A program made the position numbers and the translations under genes. A model generated the notes under the pieces. The model was not told where the DNA came from. It ran no database searches and was given only the letters and a program-made list of their open reading frames with translations. This document shows positions 6,995 through 13,824 of a stretch of 42,522 bases of DNA, piece by piece. The first letter of the stretch is position 1. Every line of letters starts with the position of its first letter. Source of the stretch: a virus. Where the stretch lies: positions 1-42,522 of IMG/VR virus record IMGVR_UViG_3300003691_000019. The stretch is one strand, 5' to 3'.

Positions 6995-7600
6995 ATGAAA
7001 AACCTAAACCAAGCAATGATTGCAGTAATGCAAGAGGTTAAAAGTATTGACAAGGATTTAACCGTAGGAACAGGTAGTTACTCTTATAAAGGAGTGGCAG
7101 ACAAAGATGTTAAGCAAGCAATTGGCCAAGCAATGGCGAAGAACGGATTGACTTGTGTTCCTATTAAAATAGAGCCGACTACAACTGTTGATCGTTGGAC
7201 AGAAACTTATAAAGGAAATGAGAAAACAAAAACAAGTGTTTTCGTTGAGGTTCTTGTTACTTTTCGTATAAGCCATGACTCTGGAGAATCAGTTGAAATA
7301 ATGGGATATGGACACGGTCAAGATAGTAATGATAAGGCAGCTGGAAAAGCTACAACTTATGCCTTGAAAAATGCTCTTTTATATTCGTTTCTTGTGCCAA
7401 CTGGTTCAATTGATGATACTGACAATACACATTCAAATGAAGCTCAAACACCAACAAAACAAAAACCTAAGCTAACAGACGATAGATTCGCTAAAGCATT
7501 AGAAGCTGTTAAGACTGGCTCTTTTGATCCTGCGGAGTTGGAAGAAAAATACGAACTAACAGAAAACCAAGTTGAACAATTAAACAAATTACTAGCATGA
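6995..7600 (+). CDS. erf: ERF-family single-strand annealing protein
   Basis: 201 residues. The family core runs from about residue 5 to 130: AVMQEVKSIDKDL, a YSYKGV segment, then MGYGHGQDSNDKAAGKATTY and ALKNALLYSFLVPTG, the Gly/Ala-rich hallmark of ERF recombinases. These proteins form rings or filaments on single-stranded DNA and anneal complementary strands in phage recombination. The C-terminal tail (about 145-201) is a Lys-rich linker and a short helical domain. The stop overlaps the start of a YqaJ/lambda-exonuclease-like gene, which would supply the resected ends, so the two form a standard two-component recombination system. Confidence 0.9.
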   Translation: MKNLNQAMIAVMQEVKSIDKDLTVGTGSYSYKGVADKDVKQAIGQAMAKNGLTCVPIKIEPTTTVDRWTETYKGNEKTKTSVFVEVLVTFRISHDSGESVEIMGYGHGQDSNDKAAGKATTYALKNALLYSFLVPTGSIDDTDNTHSNEAQTPTKQKPKLTDDRFAKALEAVKTGSFDPAELEEKYELTENQVEQLNKLLA

Positions 7601-8268
7601 AAGATTTAGTAGTAAGATGCTCAGAATTAAAGCAATTAATGACCAAGAGCAGAAGCAAAAGCGATCCATTGAGCGCAACCACAAAAACTTGGTTAAAAGA
7701 CAAAGTGAAGGAACAGTTCTTAGGCTATCGCAAAGTATTAGATACTCCAGCGATCAAGAAAGGCAACGAGATGGAAGGGGAAGCGATAGCATTGCTTTCT
7801 CAACTCCACGATGACTTTTATGTAAAGCATGAAGGAAGGCAAACAAATGAATGGTTAACGGGTGAATGTGATATTTTAGACGAAGCAATCCATGATATTA
7901 AATGTTCCTGGAGTTGGGAAACCTTCCCTATCTTTAATGAAGATGCACAAGAAGCAGTTAAGAAAGCTGGGTACGATTGGCAGATGAGAGGTTACATGAT
8001 GTTATACGATAGAACAGAAGCCTATGTTCATTACTGTATGATGACAACACCGAGACATTTATTAAAGCCTTGGGAAATCGAAAACGATAAAGAGGAAATC
8101 AACCTTTTTAATGATACAATACACCAAGCAGACTGGGCAGATATTGAACAGCGTATAACGAGCGTAAAAGTAGAAAGGGATGCAGATATAGAAGCAGATA
8201 TGAAAGCTCAGTACGATCTAGCTAACGAGTATTGGAAGCAACTTTGGGAAGAAATAACGAACAAATGA
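7597..8268 (+). CDS. YqaJ/lambda-exonuclease-like PD-(D/E)XK nuclease
   Basis: 223 residues. Nuclease positions seen: KGNEMEGEAI (55-64) with Glu60/Glu62, LTGECDIL (87-94) with Asp92, and HDIKCS (99-104) giving the D-x-K pair Asp100/Lys102; downstream YDWQMRGYMMLY (about 135-146) is the conserved Gln-containing helix of this family. It should resect double-stranded DNA 5' to 3' and hand single strands to the ERF protein encoded just upstream. Start overlaps that gene (ATGA), and its own stop overlaps the next start. Confidence 0.85.
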   Translation: MKDLVVRCSELKQLMTKSRSKSDPLSATTKTWLKDKVKEQFLGYRKVLDTPAIKKGNEMEGEAIALLSQLHDDFYVKHEGRQTNEWLTGECDILDEAIHDIKCSWSWETFPIFNEDAQEAVKKAGYDWQMRGYMMLYDRTEAYVHYCMMTTPRHLLKPWEIENDKEEINLFNDTIHQADWADIEQRITSVKVERDADIEADMKAQYDLANEYWKQLWEEITNK

Positions 8269-8564
8269 AAGTAAAGGCCATTATGAAACGATGCTATCAA
8301 TTGGCTTTATTTGAAGATGAGGTTCGATATACTAGCAATGCACACTTTTTTATAGATCAGATTAAAGAGCATACAGAGGGGATGGATGAAGCTGCGAAGA
8401 TGATCAAAAAGACGAACACTATTGCAGAGAAGCACTTCCAAGAAATGAAAAGAGAGCTGGTGGAAAATGTTTACCAGCTTTTTTTAATGGCCGAACATTT
8501 TAACATAAATTTAGAGAAAGAATTAACCATAAAAACCAAAGAAGATGATGAAGAAGATGAGTAA
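8265..8564 (+). CDS. Hypothetical helical protein (99 aa)
   Basis: Start chosen at ATG 8265 because it forms an ATGA overlap with the nuclease gene; a frame from 8232 would overlap by 37 nt. The protein is helical (MKVKAIMKRCYQLALFEDEV...IKEHTEGMDEAAKMIKKTN) with a strongly acidic end KEDDEEDE. No family recognised; it lies in the recombination cluster and may be an accessory factor. Confidence 0.6.
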   Translation: MKVKAIMKRCYQLALFEDEVRYTSNAHFFIDQIKEHTEGMDEAAKMIKKTNTIAEKHFQEMKRELVENVYQLFLMAEHFNINLEKELTIKTKEDDEEDE

Positions 8565-8856
8565 AATCAAAGACCAAGTTCACAAGCTGATAGCAGTTAA
8601 ACCAGAGCTAAGAGACAATGATCTTAGATTGATTGCTGAGTATTACTTTTACCACGTTGGAAGGGAAGAAATTAAAAACCTTTCTGCAATAGATTTGCTT
8701 TCAATGATGGCAGAGGGGAAGTTACCGCACAGCGAATCAATTACAAGAGTGAGAAGGAAACTCCAGGAAGAATACCCTGATCTTAGAGGTAAGACTTATA
8801 AAGCTAGAAAGCAAGAGGAAGAAAAGGTGAGACAACAAATAATCAAAGGGCTATGA
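8545..8856 (+). CDS. Hypothetical protein, phage HTH-like family
   Basis: 103 residues, possibly starting at 8557 (MSKIKD) instead of 8545. The layout VHKLIAVKPELRDNDLRLIAEYYF, a 20-residue middle and LPHSESITRVRRKLQEEYPDLRGKTYKARK is seen in many small phage proteins in which the second half (S.ESI.R.RRK.Q...P.LRG) resembles a DNA-binding helix. It overlaps both neighbours. Role unknown; nucleic-acid binding is an inference from the basic helix. Confidence 0.65.
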   Translation: MMKKMSKIKDQVHKLIAVKPELRDNDLRLIAEYYFYHVGREEIKNLSAIDLLSMMAEGKLPHSESITRVRRKLQEEYPDLRGKTYKARKQEEEKVRQQIIKGL

Positions 8857-9044
8857 GTAAACCAAAAACAATACCCTTCCAGAAGATGTTAAAGACTCTG
8901 GATGATCTAGGCTACAAGTTCAGCTCGAATAAAGAGCAAGACTTTTTTATAAGAACTAAATGTCAGTTGCAGCAAACTGAGAAAAACGGAAAACCAATTT
9001 TTGTACTTTATATTGATAGAGTACCAGTAGGAATGTATAGTTAA
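8853..9044 (+). CDS. Hypothetical protein (63 aa)
   Basis: 63 residues, beginning MSKPKTIPFQKMLKTLDDLG and ending in two likely beta strands (KPIFVLYIDRVPVGMYS). Start overlaps the upstream stop (ATGA). No known domain recognised. Confidence 0.6.
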   Translation: MSKPKTIPFQKMLKTLDDLGYKFSSNKEQDFFIRTKCQLQQTEKNGKPIFVLYIDRVPVGMYS

Positions 9045-9049
9045 AACTT

Positions 9050-9670
9050 ATGAAAATAACCAACGAAGATAATATGGACTTAATGGCCCGTTACCCTGAC
9101 AATTATTTCGATTTGGCTATCGTTGATCCACCTTATGGGATAGATGCCAGTAGAATGACTATGGGAAAAGGAAGTGCGAATGATAAGAAAAAACATGACA
9201 CATCAAAAAAATGGGACTTAAACACACCAGATAAGGAGTATTTTAATGAGCTTAAAAGAGTTTCAAAAAACCAGATTATTTGGGGTGGAAATTATTTTAA
9301 CCTACCGCCTAGCAGGTGTTGGCTTTTATGGGATAAAAAAGATTAAAACTCTGATTTTGCTAGTCATGAAATGGCTTGGACTTCTTTTGATAGGGTTGTA
9401 AAATGTTTCCAAAGAGCAAGGGCTGCAGGTGGGGATTCTTTTAATAAAATCCACCCCACCCAAAAACCCGTCAAACTTTACGAATGGCTCTTAATGAACT
9501 ACGCGAAAGAAGGTGACAAAATTTTAGATACCCATTTAGGCAGCGGAAGTATAGCTATTGCCTGCCATAACCTAGGGTTTGACTTAACAGCTTGCGAATT
9601 AGATAAAGATTATTTTGACTCCGCAATGAAACGAATAGAAAACCACACTAAACAATTACGAATATTTTAA
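9050..9670 (+). pseudogene. DNA methyltransferase split by an in-frame stop
   Basis: One frame encodes a complete N4/N6-type amino methyltransferase apart from a TAA at 9344-9346. The N-terminal part has motif IV VDPPYGIDAS and WGGNYFNLPPSRCWLLWDKKD; the same frame resumes with NSDFASHEMAWTSFDRVVK, IHPTQKPVKLYEWLL and the SAM-binding DTHLGSGSIAIACHNLGF. The order IV then I places it in the beta class, and the total of 206 codons is the normal phage length. Translation could restart at ATG 9371, 25 nt after the stop, giving two chains of 98 and 99 residues that might complement each other. Otherwise it is a nonsense allele or a sequencing error. Confidence 0.8.
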
Positions 9671-9683
9671 AACCAAAACAATT

Positions 9684-10133
9684 ATGAAAGCAGAAGTAAT
9701 GGCAGGAATGGACAGAATTAATCAAGCAGAGCTAAGAGATATTATGAAAGTAGTTGCAGATTCTTATTTTATCACAGTAGAAGACATCCAATCTGGAAGG
9801 AGAAAGCGACCTATTCCAGATGCAAAGAAAACCTATTGCATGATCGCTAAGGAATTGAACCCAGATTTAACACTACATGAAGTGGGGATGGCTTTAGACT
9901 TCGGTGGGGATCACTCAATGGTAGTTTACAATTATAAGAAGGGCAAAGACCTTTATGAGATTGACCGATATTTCAGACAGAAGTATGATAAGTGCATAGC
10001 TTTAATTAGAAAGCTAAACGGTAAAAAGACAGGCATTATATCTAAAGCACATATAGGCTGGTACTACGACAAGCCAGATGAGCTTAAAGATTATGACCTA
10101 AAGCAATCACTAAGTCAGGATATTCTTCTATAA
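9684..10133 (+). CDS. DnaA domain IV-like DNA-binding protein
   Basis: 149 residues without the DnaA ATPase. Residues about 18-85 follow the DnaA C-terminal domain: IMKVVADSYFITVEDIQSGRRKRPI, a helix AKKTYCMIAKEL, and HEVGMALDFGGDHSMVVYNYKK, the last corresponding to the DnaA signature FGGRDHTTVxHA. In DnaA this helix-turn-helix reads DnaA boxes. A free-standing copy could recognise a phage origin or compete with host DnaA. The C-terminal ~60 residues are unique. It sits upstream of the replication genes. No cluster of DnaA boxes was found in the window. Confidence 0.72.
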   Translation: MKAEVMAGMDRINQAELRDIMKVVADSYFITVEDIQSGRRKRPIPDAKKTYCMIAKELNPDLTLHEVGMALDFGGDHSMVVYNYKKGKDLYEIDRYFRQKYDKCIALIRKLNGKKTGIISKAHIGWYYDKPDELKDYDLKQSLSQDILL

Positions 10134-10154
10134 ACATAGAAGCAAATTTAACGA

Positions 10155-10343
10155 ATGAAGGGCAAAAAAAAGGGTGGTAAAATATGTGTTTTCGCAGATT
10201 TGAAACCTCAGCTATCTTTGTTTGATAATAGTACTTGCACCCAATGCGGAATCAGAATCCAAGAAAATCACGTTTATTGTAATGATTGTGCTAAGGTTTG
10301 GGTAGAGAAGTATTTGAATCCAGATTGGTTGGAAAAGAAATAA
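10155..10343 (+). CDS. Small zinc-ribbon protein (62 aa)
   Basis: 62 residues with a Lys-rich N-terminus (MKGKKKGGK) and a four-cysteine knuckle CTQCGIRIQENHVYCNDC, two CxxC pairs 11 residues apart, which should bind one zinc. Such proteins are frequent among phage middle genes; binding to nucleic acid or a host protein is possible. Function unknown. Confidence 0.6.
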   Translation: MKGKKKGGKICVFADLKPQLSLFDNSTCTQCGIRIQENHVYCNDCAKVWVEKYLNPDWLEKK

Positions 10344-10358
10344 TTAAACAGTTGTAAA
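10344..10358 (+). repeat. 15-nt direct repeat, copy 1
   Basis: TTAAACAGTTGTAAA occurs here and again at 10550-10564. The two copies flank the small HTH gene at 10377. Copy 1 lies just upstream of a promoter-like box (TATATTAG at 10365-10372), a suitable place for an operator. Confidence 0.5.
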
Positions 10359-10364
10359 ATTTAT

Positions 10365-10372
10365 TATATTAG
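10365..10372 (+). promoter_or_regulatory. -7-like box four nt before a start codon
   Basis: TATATTAG fits TAnnTT[T/A]G and ends 4 nt before the ATG at 10377. If used, transcription would begin at or within the start codon. The -33 region is occupied by the 15-nt repeat. Confidence 0.35.
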
Positions 10373-10376
10373 TAAC

Positions 10377-10532
10377 ATGAAAGAACTAAAGATTGATAGG
10401 ACTAAACTAAAGACTGTCAAGAATTACGCAAAAGAAAATGGATTAGATCGGCAAAGGGTCTATTATATGATTAGGACAGGATTATTAACCGCAGAGAAAA
10501 TAGATGGCGTTACTTTTATAAAGTTGCCTTAA
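10377..10532 (+). CDS. Small MerR/excisionase-like HTH protein (51 aa)
   Basis: 51 residues: MKELKIDRTKLKTVKNYAKEN, then GLDRQRVYYMIRTGLLT and EKIDGVTFIKL. The order 'helix - turn - helix with Y..I..G.L - strand I.G..FI' is that of minimal MerR/excisionase-type winged HTH proteins. It is flanked by two exact 15-nt repeats that could be its binding sites, the second lying 2 nt before the start of the replication gene at 10567. Possible autoregulator of the replication genes; inference only. Confidence 0.6.
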   Translation: MKELKIDRTKLKTVKNYAKENGLDRQRVYYMIRTGLLTAEKIDGVTFIKLP

Positions 10533-10549
10533 AATTTTTTGCTTAAAAT

Positions 10550-10564
10550 TTAAACAGTTGTAAA
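10550..10564 (+). repeat. 15-nt direct repeat, copy 2
   Basis: Second copy of TTAAACAGTTGTAAA, 206 bp after the first, ending 2 nt before the ATG of the DUF4373 gene. Just upstream, AAATTTT (10532-10538) and AAAATTT (10545-10551) can form an AT-only stem. A protein or RNA contact here would block translation or transcription of the replication gene. Confidence 0.5.
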
Positions 10565-10566
10565 CA

Positions 10567-11319
10567 ATGGCTAGACCGCAAAGAAATAACGTAGATTACT
10601 TTCCTTTTATCTGTAAGGAAGGTAGGGCTGTATTCTATATAGAACAGAAATATGGTAACGATGGTTATGCGACTTGGATCAAGTTGCTAAGACAGTTAGC
10701 AGTAACAGATCATCATTATTTAAACTTATCAGATGAGGTAGATTTAATGTACCTAGCTGCTAAATGCAGGGTAACAAATGAAGTACTAAAAGACATCATT
10801 AATGACCTTGTAAAGCTGGGAGAATTTGACTCTTATTTATGGGAAGAATGCTCTGTAATTTGGAACGCAAAATTTGTAGAAAATATTGAGGATGCGTACA
10901 GTAAGAGAAATAATAACATCATGAATTATGAGGGTTTAAAGGAACATTTAATTTGTTTAGGGGTACTTAAACCAAGTAAAAGTAGGAGTAAAGGTGGCAG
11001 AAACACACAAAGTATAGTAGAGTATAGTAAAGAAGAAGAGAGTAAAGAAGATAAGATTAAAGAATTGTTTGAGCGATTTTGGAATTTATACGATAAAAAA
11101 ACTTCTAGAGAAAAGGCTTATCAAAAATTTAGAAAGCTAAAGCCAGAAGAAATGGAGAAACTATTTCAGCACGTTCCAAAGTATGTTCAAGCAACTCCAG
11201 ATAAGCAGTTTAGAAAAGACCCTAGCACATATCTAAATAACAAATCATTTAACGATGAGATAATTGAAAGAAATACTAACTCAGGAGAAAAGTCTATTTA
11301 TGACTTTGACTTCGCTTAA
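10567..11319 (+). CDS. DUF4373 (Lin1244/Lin1753-type) replication protein
   Basis: 250 residues. The N-terminal ~110 match the DUF4373 layout: MARPQRNNVDYFPFICKEG, IEQKYGNDGYATWIKLLRQLA, then LNLSDEVDLMYLAAKC and VIWNAKFVENIEDA. This winged-helix domain occurs in phage replisome organisers and DnaD-like initiators. A polar linker (about 135-165) leads to a C-terminal region (LFERFWNLYDKKTSREKAYQKF...PDKQFRKDPSTYLNN) of the type found at the end of phage replication proteins. It probably binds the origin and recruits the helicase loader. Position before the next conserved helical gene supports a replication role. Confidence 0.8.
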   Translation: MARPQRNNVDYFPFICKEGRAVFYIEQKYGNDGYATWIKLLRQLAVTDHHYLNLSDEVDLMYLAAKCRVTNEVLKDIINDLVKLGEFDSYLWEECSVIWNAKFVENIEDAYSKRNNNIMNYEGLKEHLICLGVLKPSKSRSKGGRNTQSIVEYSKEEESKEDKIKELFERFWNLYDKKTSREKAYQKFRKLKPEEMEKLFQHVPKYVQATPDKQFRKDPSTYLNNKSFNDEIIERNTNSGEKSIYDFDFA

Positions 11320-11330
11320 AACAAAAAAAA

Positions 11331-12161
11331 ATGAACGAAATACAAGTACAGCAAGACAAGATTATTCAGACGTATCAACATCAGATACCTCAACTATTTA
11401 GGAATACTATTAAAATTAGAGATTATAAAAATGATTCTCCAGGATGGCCTAAACTAAGAACAATGCTAAACGCTTGTGCTTTAATGGTGGGTGCAGAACA
11501 GCCAGTTGATGAGCTTTATAGCGTAATAAAGCAAGTAATGATAAACGAGTTTAAAGACTTTAGCCCAGAAGAAGTGCTAATGGCTTTTTACAAAAAAGTA
11601 GGTGGAAAGTTAGATGTTCAAGCAGATCACTATGGAAGATTATCTGGAGAGTACATAGGCAAAGTTTTAAACGCCTATAAAGCCTATCGCCATAAACAAT
11701 TATCTGAGGAAATAAAAAACGCACCTAAAGAGGAAGCGGTAGTTGATCCAAGCATGGAAGTTAAAATACAAGCAAGGAGAGAGTGGTTGCAAAATTGTTT
11801 TATTAAGCCTTACTATGATCTAAAAAAAGGCATTAATAAATTTGATAGAACTAATGGGGCGATGTTTTTTAAACGGCTTTATCAGCATAAATTAATCAAT
11901 GTTAGCCAAGAAGAGATAGCAAAGTACAGACAACTAGCAGTACAAAGGCTGGAGTCAATTAGTAGAAGCGGAGACCTTAGAGATGCGCAGAAGTTTAAAA
12001 GAGAATTGGAATCAATGAAACAAGGAATGGAAACTGACTTAAATAAGAAGATAAAAGATGAAGCTTGTTATCTTTATTTCATAGATTGGGCCAGAGAGCA
12101 AATACAAAAAGGAACGGATATTGAAAACTATTTAGAAACTAATAACTTTTATGTGATATGA
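11331..12161 (+). CDS. Putative replication accessory / helicase-loader-like protein
   Basis: 276 residues, mostly helical. The N-terminal half (PGWPKLRTMLNACALMVGAEQP..., FSPEEVLMAFYKKVGGKL) and the C-terminal half (EVKIQARREWLQNC...AREQIQKGTDIENYLE) show no Walker motif, so it is not a DnaC-type ATPase. Bacteroidota phages often carry a protein of this kind directly after the DUF4373 protein. Its role in loading the host helicase is inferred from position only. Confidence 0.5.
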   Translation: MNEIQVQQDKIIQTYQHQIPQLFRNTIKIRDYKNDSPGWPKLRTMLNACALMVGAEQPVDELYSVIKQVMINEFKDFSPEEVLMAFYKKVGGKLDVQADHYGRLSGEYIGKVLNAYKAYRHKQLSEEIKNAPKEEAVVDPSMEVKIQARREWLQNCFIKPYYDLKKGINKFDRTNGAMFFKRLYQHKLINVSQEEIAKYRQLAVQRLESISRSGDLRDAQKFKRELESMKQGMETDLNKKIKDEACYLYFIDWAREQIQKGTDIENYLETNNFYVI

Positions 12162-12295
12162 AAACAGACCCACAAGGAAACAAACTACTAGCAGTATATC
12201 ATCTTAGAGAGCTGATCGAAGAAACACCAAACGATGAAGAACTAGGAAAGAAAATTAGAGAGATTTGGAACTACATTAACACATACGAGGATTAA
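12158..12295 (+). CDS. Hypothetical protein (45 aa)
   Basis: 45 residues, helical and acidic (LLAVYHLRELIEETPNDEELG...). Start overlaps the upstream stop (ATGA) and its own stop overlaps the next start (TAATG). The tight coupling on both sides is the main support that it is real. Function unknown. Confidence 0.55.
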   Translation: MKTDPQGNKLLAVYHLRELIEETPNDEELGKKIREIWNYINTYED

Positions 12296-12453
12296 TGGAA
12301 GTAGAGTATAAAAGAATACCATGCGAGACTACTAAATGGGATGAGATAGTAGAGCTGGTGAAGAAAATGCAAAGCCAAGGATGGGAGTTTTTAGATAGAA
12401 TCGAGGGTATTGCTATATTTAGGAAAGTGAGTAAAAGTGAGAAACATAAATGA
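12295..12453 (+). CDS. Hypothetical protein (52 aa)
   Basis: 52 residues starting MEVEYKRIPCETTKWDEIVELVKKMQ and continuing QGWEFLDRIEGIAIFRK. The strand-helix-strand order with GWEF resembles the DUF4177/DUF1737-like small fold common in phages. Overlaps both neighbours. Confidence 0.55.
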   Translation: MEVEYKRIPCETTKWDEIVELVKKMQSQGWEFLDRIEGIAIFRKVSKSEKHK

Positions 12454-12815
12454 CAACTAAAAAAGAAATAATCTACGGCAATACTCCGAGCAAGTCTAAT
12501 TCATACAAGATAATTAGAATGGGTGGCAGATGTAGCTTAATGAAAAGCAAAGCAATGAAAGCTTATGAGGATAAGTTTTATATGCAACTTTCTGGAGAAT
12601 TAAGAGGGTTAATGATCGAGGGCTTGTTCGAGTTTGAAATAGATGTTTACTATCCTTCTATGCGCTCTGATCTTGATGGAGTTCTAAAGGCTGTCCTGGA
12701 CTGCTTGCAGAAAACCAAAACCATAAAAAACGATAACAAATGCGTTAAGATTATTGCACGAAAGTTTGTTGATAAAGAAAACCCAAGAGTGGAATTTACA
12801 TTAACAGAACTTTGA
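12450..12815 (+). CDS. rusA: RusA-like Holliday junction resolvase
   Basis: 121 residues, the usual RusA size. Diagnostic features are TPSKSNSYK near the start, VYYPSMRSDLDGVLKAVLD (67-84) and IKNDNKC (92-98). By analogy with E. coli RusA the catalytic acids are Asp74, Asp76 and Asp95 with Lys80. The dimer cuts four-way junctions, here presumably made by ERF recombination and by replication, before packaging. It lies at the end of the replication genes. Confidence 0.88.
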   Translation: MTTKKEIIYGNTPSKSNSYKIIRMGGRCSLMKSKAMKAYEDKFYMQLSGELRGLMIEGLFEFEIDVYYPSMRSDLDGVLKAVLDCLQKTKTIKNDNKCVKIIARKFVDKENPRVEFTLTEL

Positions 12816-12825
12816 TAATATTGTT

Positions 12826-12833
12826 TAGATTAG
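12826..12833 (+). promoter_or_regulatory. -7-like box four nt before a start codon
   Basis: TAGATTAG (TAnnTTAG type) ends 4 nt before the ATG at 12838, the same geometry as at 10365 and 18083. A TTTG at 12811 is too close to be a normal -33 element. Confidence 0.3.
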
Positions 12834-12837
12834 TTCT

Positions 12838-13152
12838 ATGGATGACTTCTTTTTTACATACAACTGTGAGAATTGCGGAGAAGAAGTGCCAAATGACTTT
12901 AACTACTGCCCTAACTGCGGAAAGCAAATGCAATACAGCCAGATAGACCCCCATAAGTTTAAGATGAAGGTGTTAGAGCTTCTGCAAGAACTCAGACAAA
13001 CGGCAAAGAAAAAAAAGAGGGCCATGTATATCGAGGGCTTTTCTAGCGATGAGATCAAGAGAGTGATTAAGAACCATGACGATAACAGACAAGTTTTATC
13101 AGATCAAGCAATGGATAAGATTGAAGAGATAAACTGGTGGTGGTATAATTAA
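12838..13152 (+). CDS. Zinc-ribbon protein (104 aa)
   Basis: The N-terminal ~35 residues form a zinc ribbon with paired knuckles CENCGEEV and CPNCGKQ. The rest is helical (KMKVLELLQELRQTAKKKKRAMYIEG) with a Lys-rich stretch and a C-terminal WWWYN. Double zinc-ribbon proteins of this kind often contact nucleic acids or RNA polymerase, but no specific family was recognised. Confidence 0.7.
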   Translation: MDDFFFTYNCENCGEEVPNDFNYCPNCGKQMQYSQIDPHKFKMKVLELLQELRQTAKKKKRAMYIEGFSSDEIKRVIKNHDDNRQVLSDQAMDKIEEINWWWYN

Positions 13153-13175
13153 TTTCAATTTTTTTTCTTGAAAAG

Positions 13176-13206
13176 TTTTGCGGATGGATATATTTTTATA
13201 TCTTAG
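13176..13206 (+). promoter_or_regulatory. Bacteroidota-type promoter
   Basis: TTTTG (13176-13180) as -33 and TATCTTAG (13199-13206) as -7, spaced 18 nt, the best two-part match to the Bacteroidota promoter in the window. It also holds the third copy of ATATATTTTTATAT. It begins a transcript of small genes from 13239. Confidence 0.55.
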
Positions 13207-13238
13207 AGGTATAACAATAACCAATTAAACCAAAAGAC

Positions 13239-13367
13239 ATGACAAATTTAGAAATGACATTTATCAAAGCAGTTAAAGAGTTAATGGATTTAGGATTAAC
13301 ACAAGAAGAAGCAAAAAAAGAAGTAAAGTTTGCAATGAATATCATTTGCGACATTTTAGAAAAGTAA
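13239..13367 (+). CDS. Hypothetical helical protein (42 aa)
   Basis: 42 residues: MTNLEMTFIKAVKELMDLGL then TQEEAKKEVKFAMNIICDIL. It is preceded at 4 nt by the 16-nt leader AACCAATTAAACCAAA, which occurs again at the same distance before 13421. That repeated leader is the main evidence that this short frame is translated. Function unknown. Confidence 0.55.
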   Translation: MTNLEMTFIKAVKELMDLGLTQEEAKKEVKFAMNIICDILEK

Positions 13368-13373
13368 TAATAA

Positions 13374-13391
13374 GGGAGGATAAACCCTCCC
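13374..13391 (+). terminator. GC hairpin between small genes, weak terminator or attenuator
   Basis: GGGAGG (13374-13379) pairs perfectly with CCTCCC (13386-13391) around ATAAAC, followed only by ATTTTAC. The short T tract suggests partial termination or mRNA-end stabilisation rather than a full stop. Confidence 0.5.
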
Positions 13392-13420
13392 ATTTTACTA
13401 AACCAATTAAACCAAACAAA

Positions 13421-13741
13421 ATGAGATTTTCAGAATTAACCTATCAGAGCAAAACGATTACCAGCTACGACTTTGAATTTACTTTTACCAAAGATGCTAC
13501 TGAGTACATTATAAGCGGTGAGTATGAAGCTAAAGTTTATGCAAAGCATGATCCAGGAACTTACTGGCAACCACCAGAGACGGAAGTAGATATTGACTTA
13601 GATATTGATTTGGATAGCCTTGAAATTTACGACATGACTAAAGATGAGGAATCGAACATGATACCAAGCAAGGAAATGATTGCTTTTATCGAGGATTGTC
13701 TTACTGATTACATAGATGAAAACTACCAAGATTTTGAATAG
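13421..13741 (+). CDS. Hypothetical acidic protein (106 aa)
   Basis: Start set at ATG 13421 (MRFSELTYQSK) because it follows the 16-nt leader by 4 nt; the longer frame from 13346 would overlap the upstream gene and run through the hairpin. The protein is very acidic, with an IDLDIDLDSLEIYD stretch (about 55-70) and CLTDYIDENYQDFE at the end. The first half may be a small beta domain. Function unknown; acidic middle-gene products often act as DNA mimics or host-protein inhibitors, but nothing specific supports that here. Confidence 0.6.
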   Translation: MRFSELTYQSKTITSYDFEFTFTKDATEYIISGEYEAKVYAKHDPGTYWQPPETEVDIDLDIDLDSLEIYDMTKDEESNMIPSKEMIAFIEDCLTDYIDENYQDFE

Positions 13742-13805
13742 AGTATTACAAATAGCAAGCATTATCTGGATCGCTTCGGTGGTCTGGATGATATTAAATA
13801 GATAA
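13716..13805 (+). CDS. Single-helix membrane micropeptide (29 aa)
   Basis: A 29-codon frame starting inside the 3' end of the upstream gene: MKTTKILNRVLQIASIIWIA and a hydrophobic SVVWMILNR. Basic N-terminus and one membrane helix. It fills the otherwise empty gap before 13825, which supports it. Unknown role. Confidence 0.4.
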   Translation: MKTTKILNRVLQIASIIWIASVVWMILNR

Positions 13806-13824
13806 ACCAAAAACCAAAAGTGAA

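Noticed and set aside
9335-9346. Frameshift at the A-rich stretch of the methyltransferase
   Set aside because: The frame after the stop is the same as before it, so no net shift is needed; nonsense change or read-through is simpler.
13153-13173. TTTCAA/TTGAAA stem with a T-rich loop after the zinc-ribbon gene
   Set aside because: AT-only stem with the T tract in the loop rather than after it, so it is not a credible terminator.
13346-13420. Extended start of the 13421 gene
   Set aside because: It would overlap the 13239 gene and pass through the hairpin 13374-13391; the 16-nt leader marks ATG 13421.
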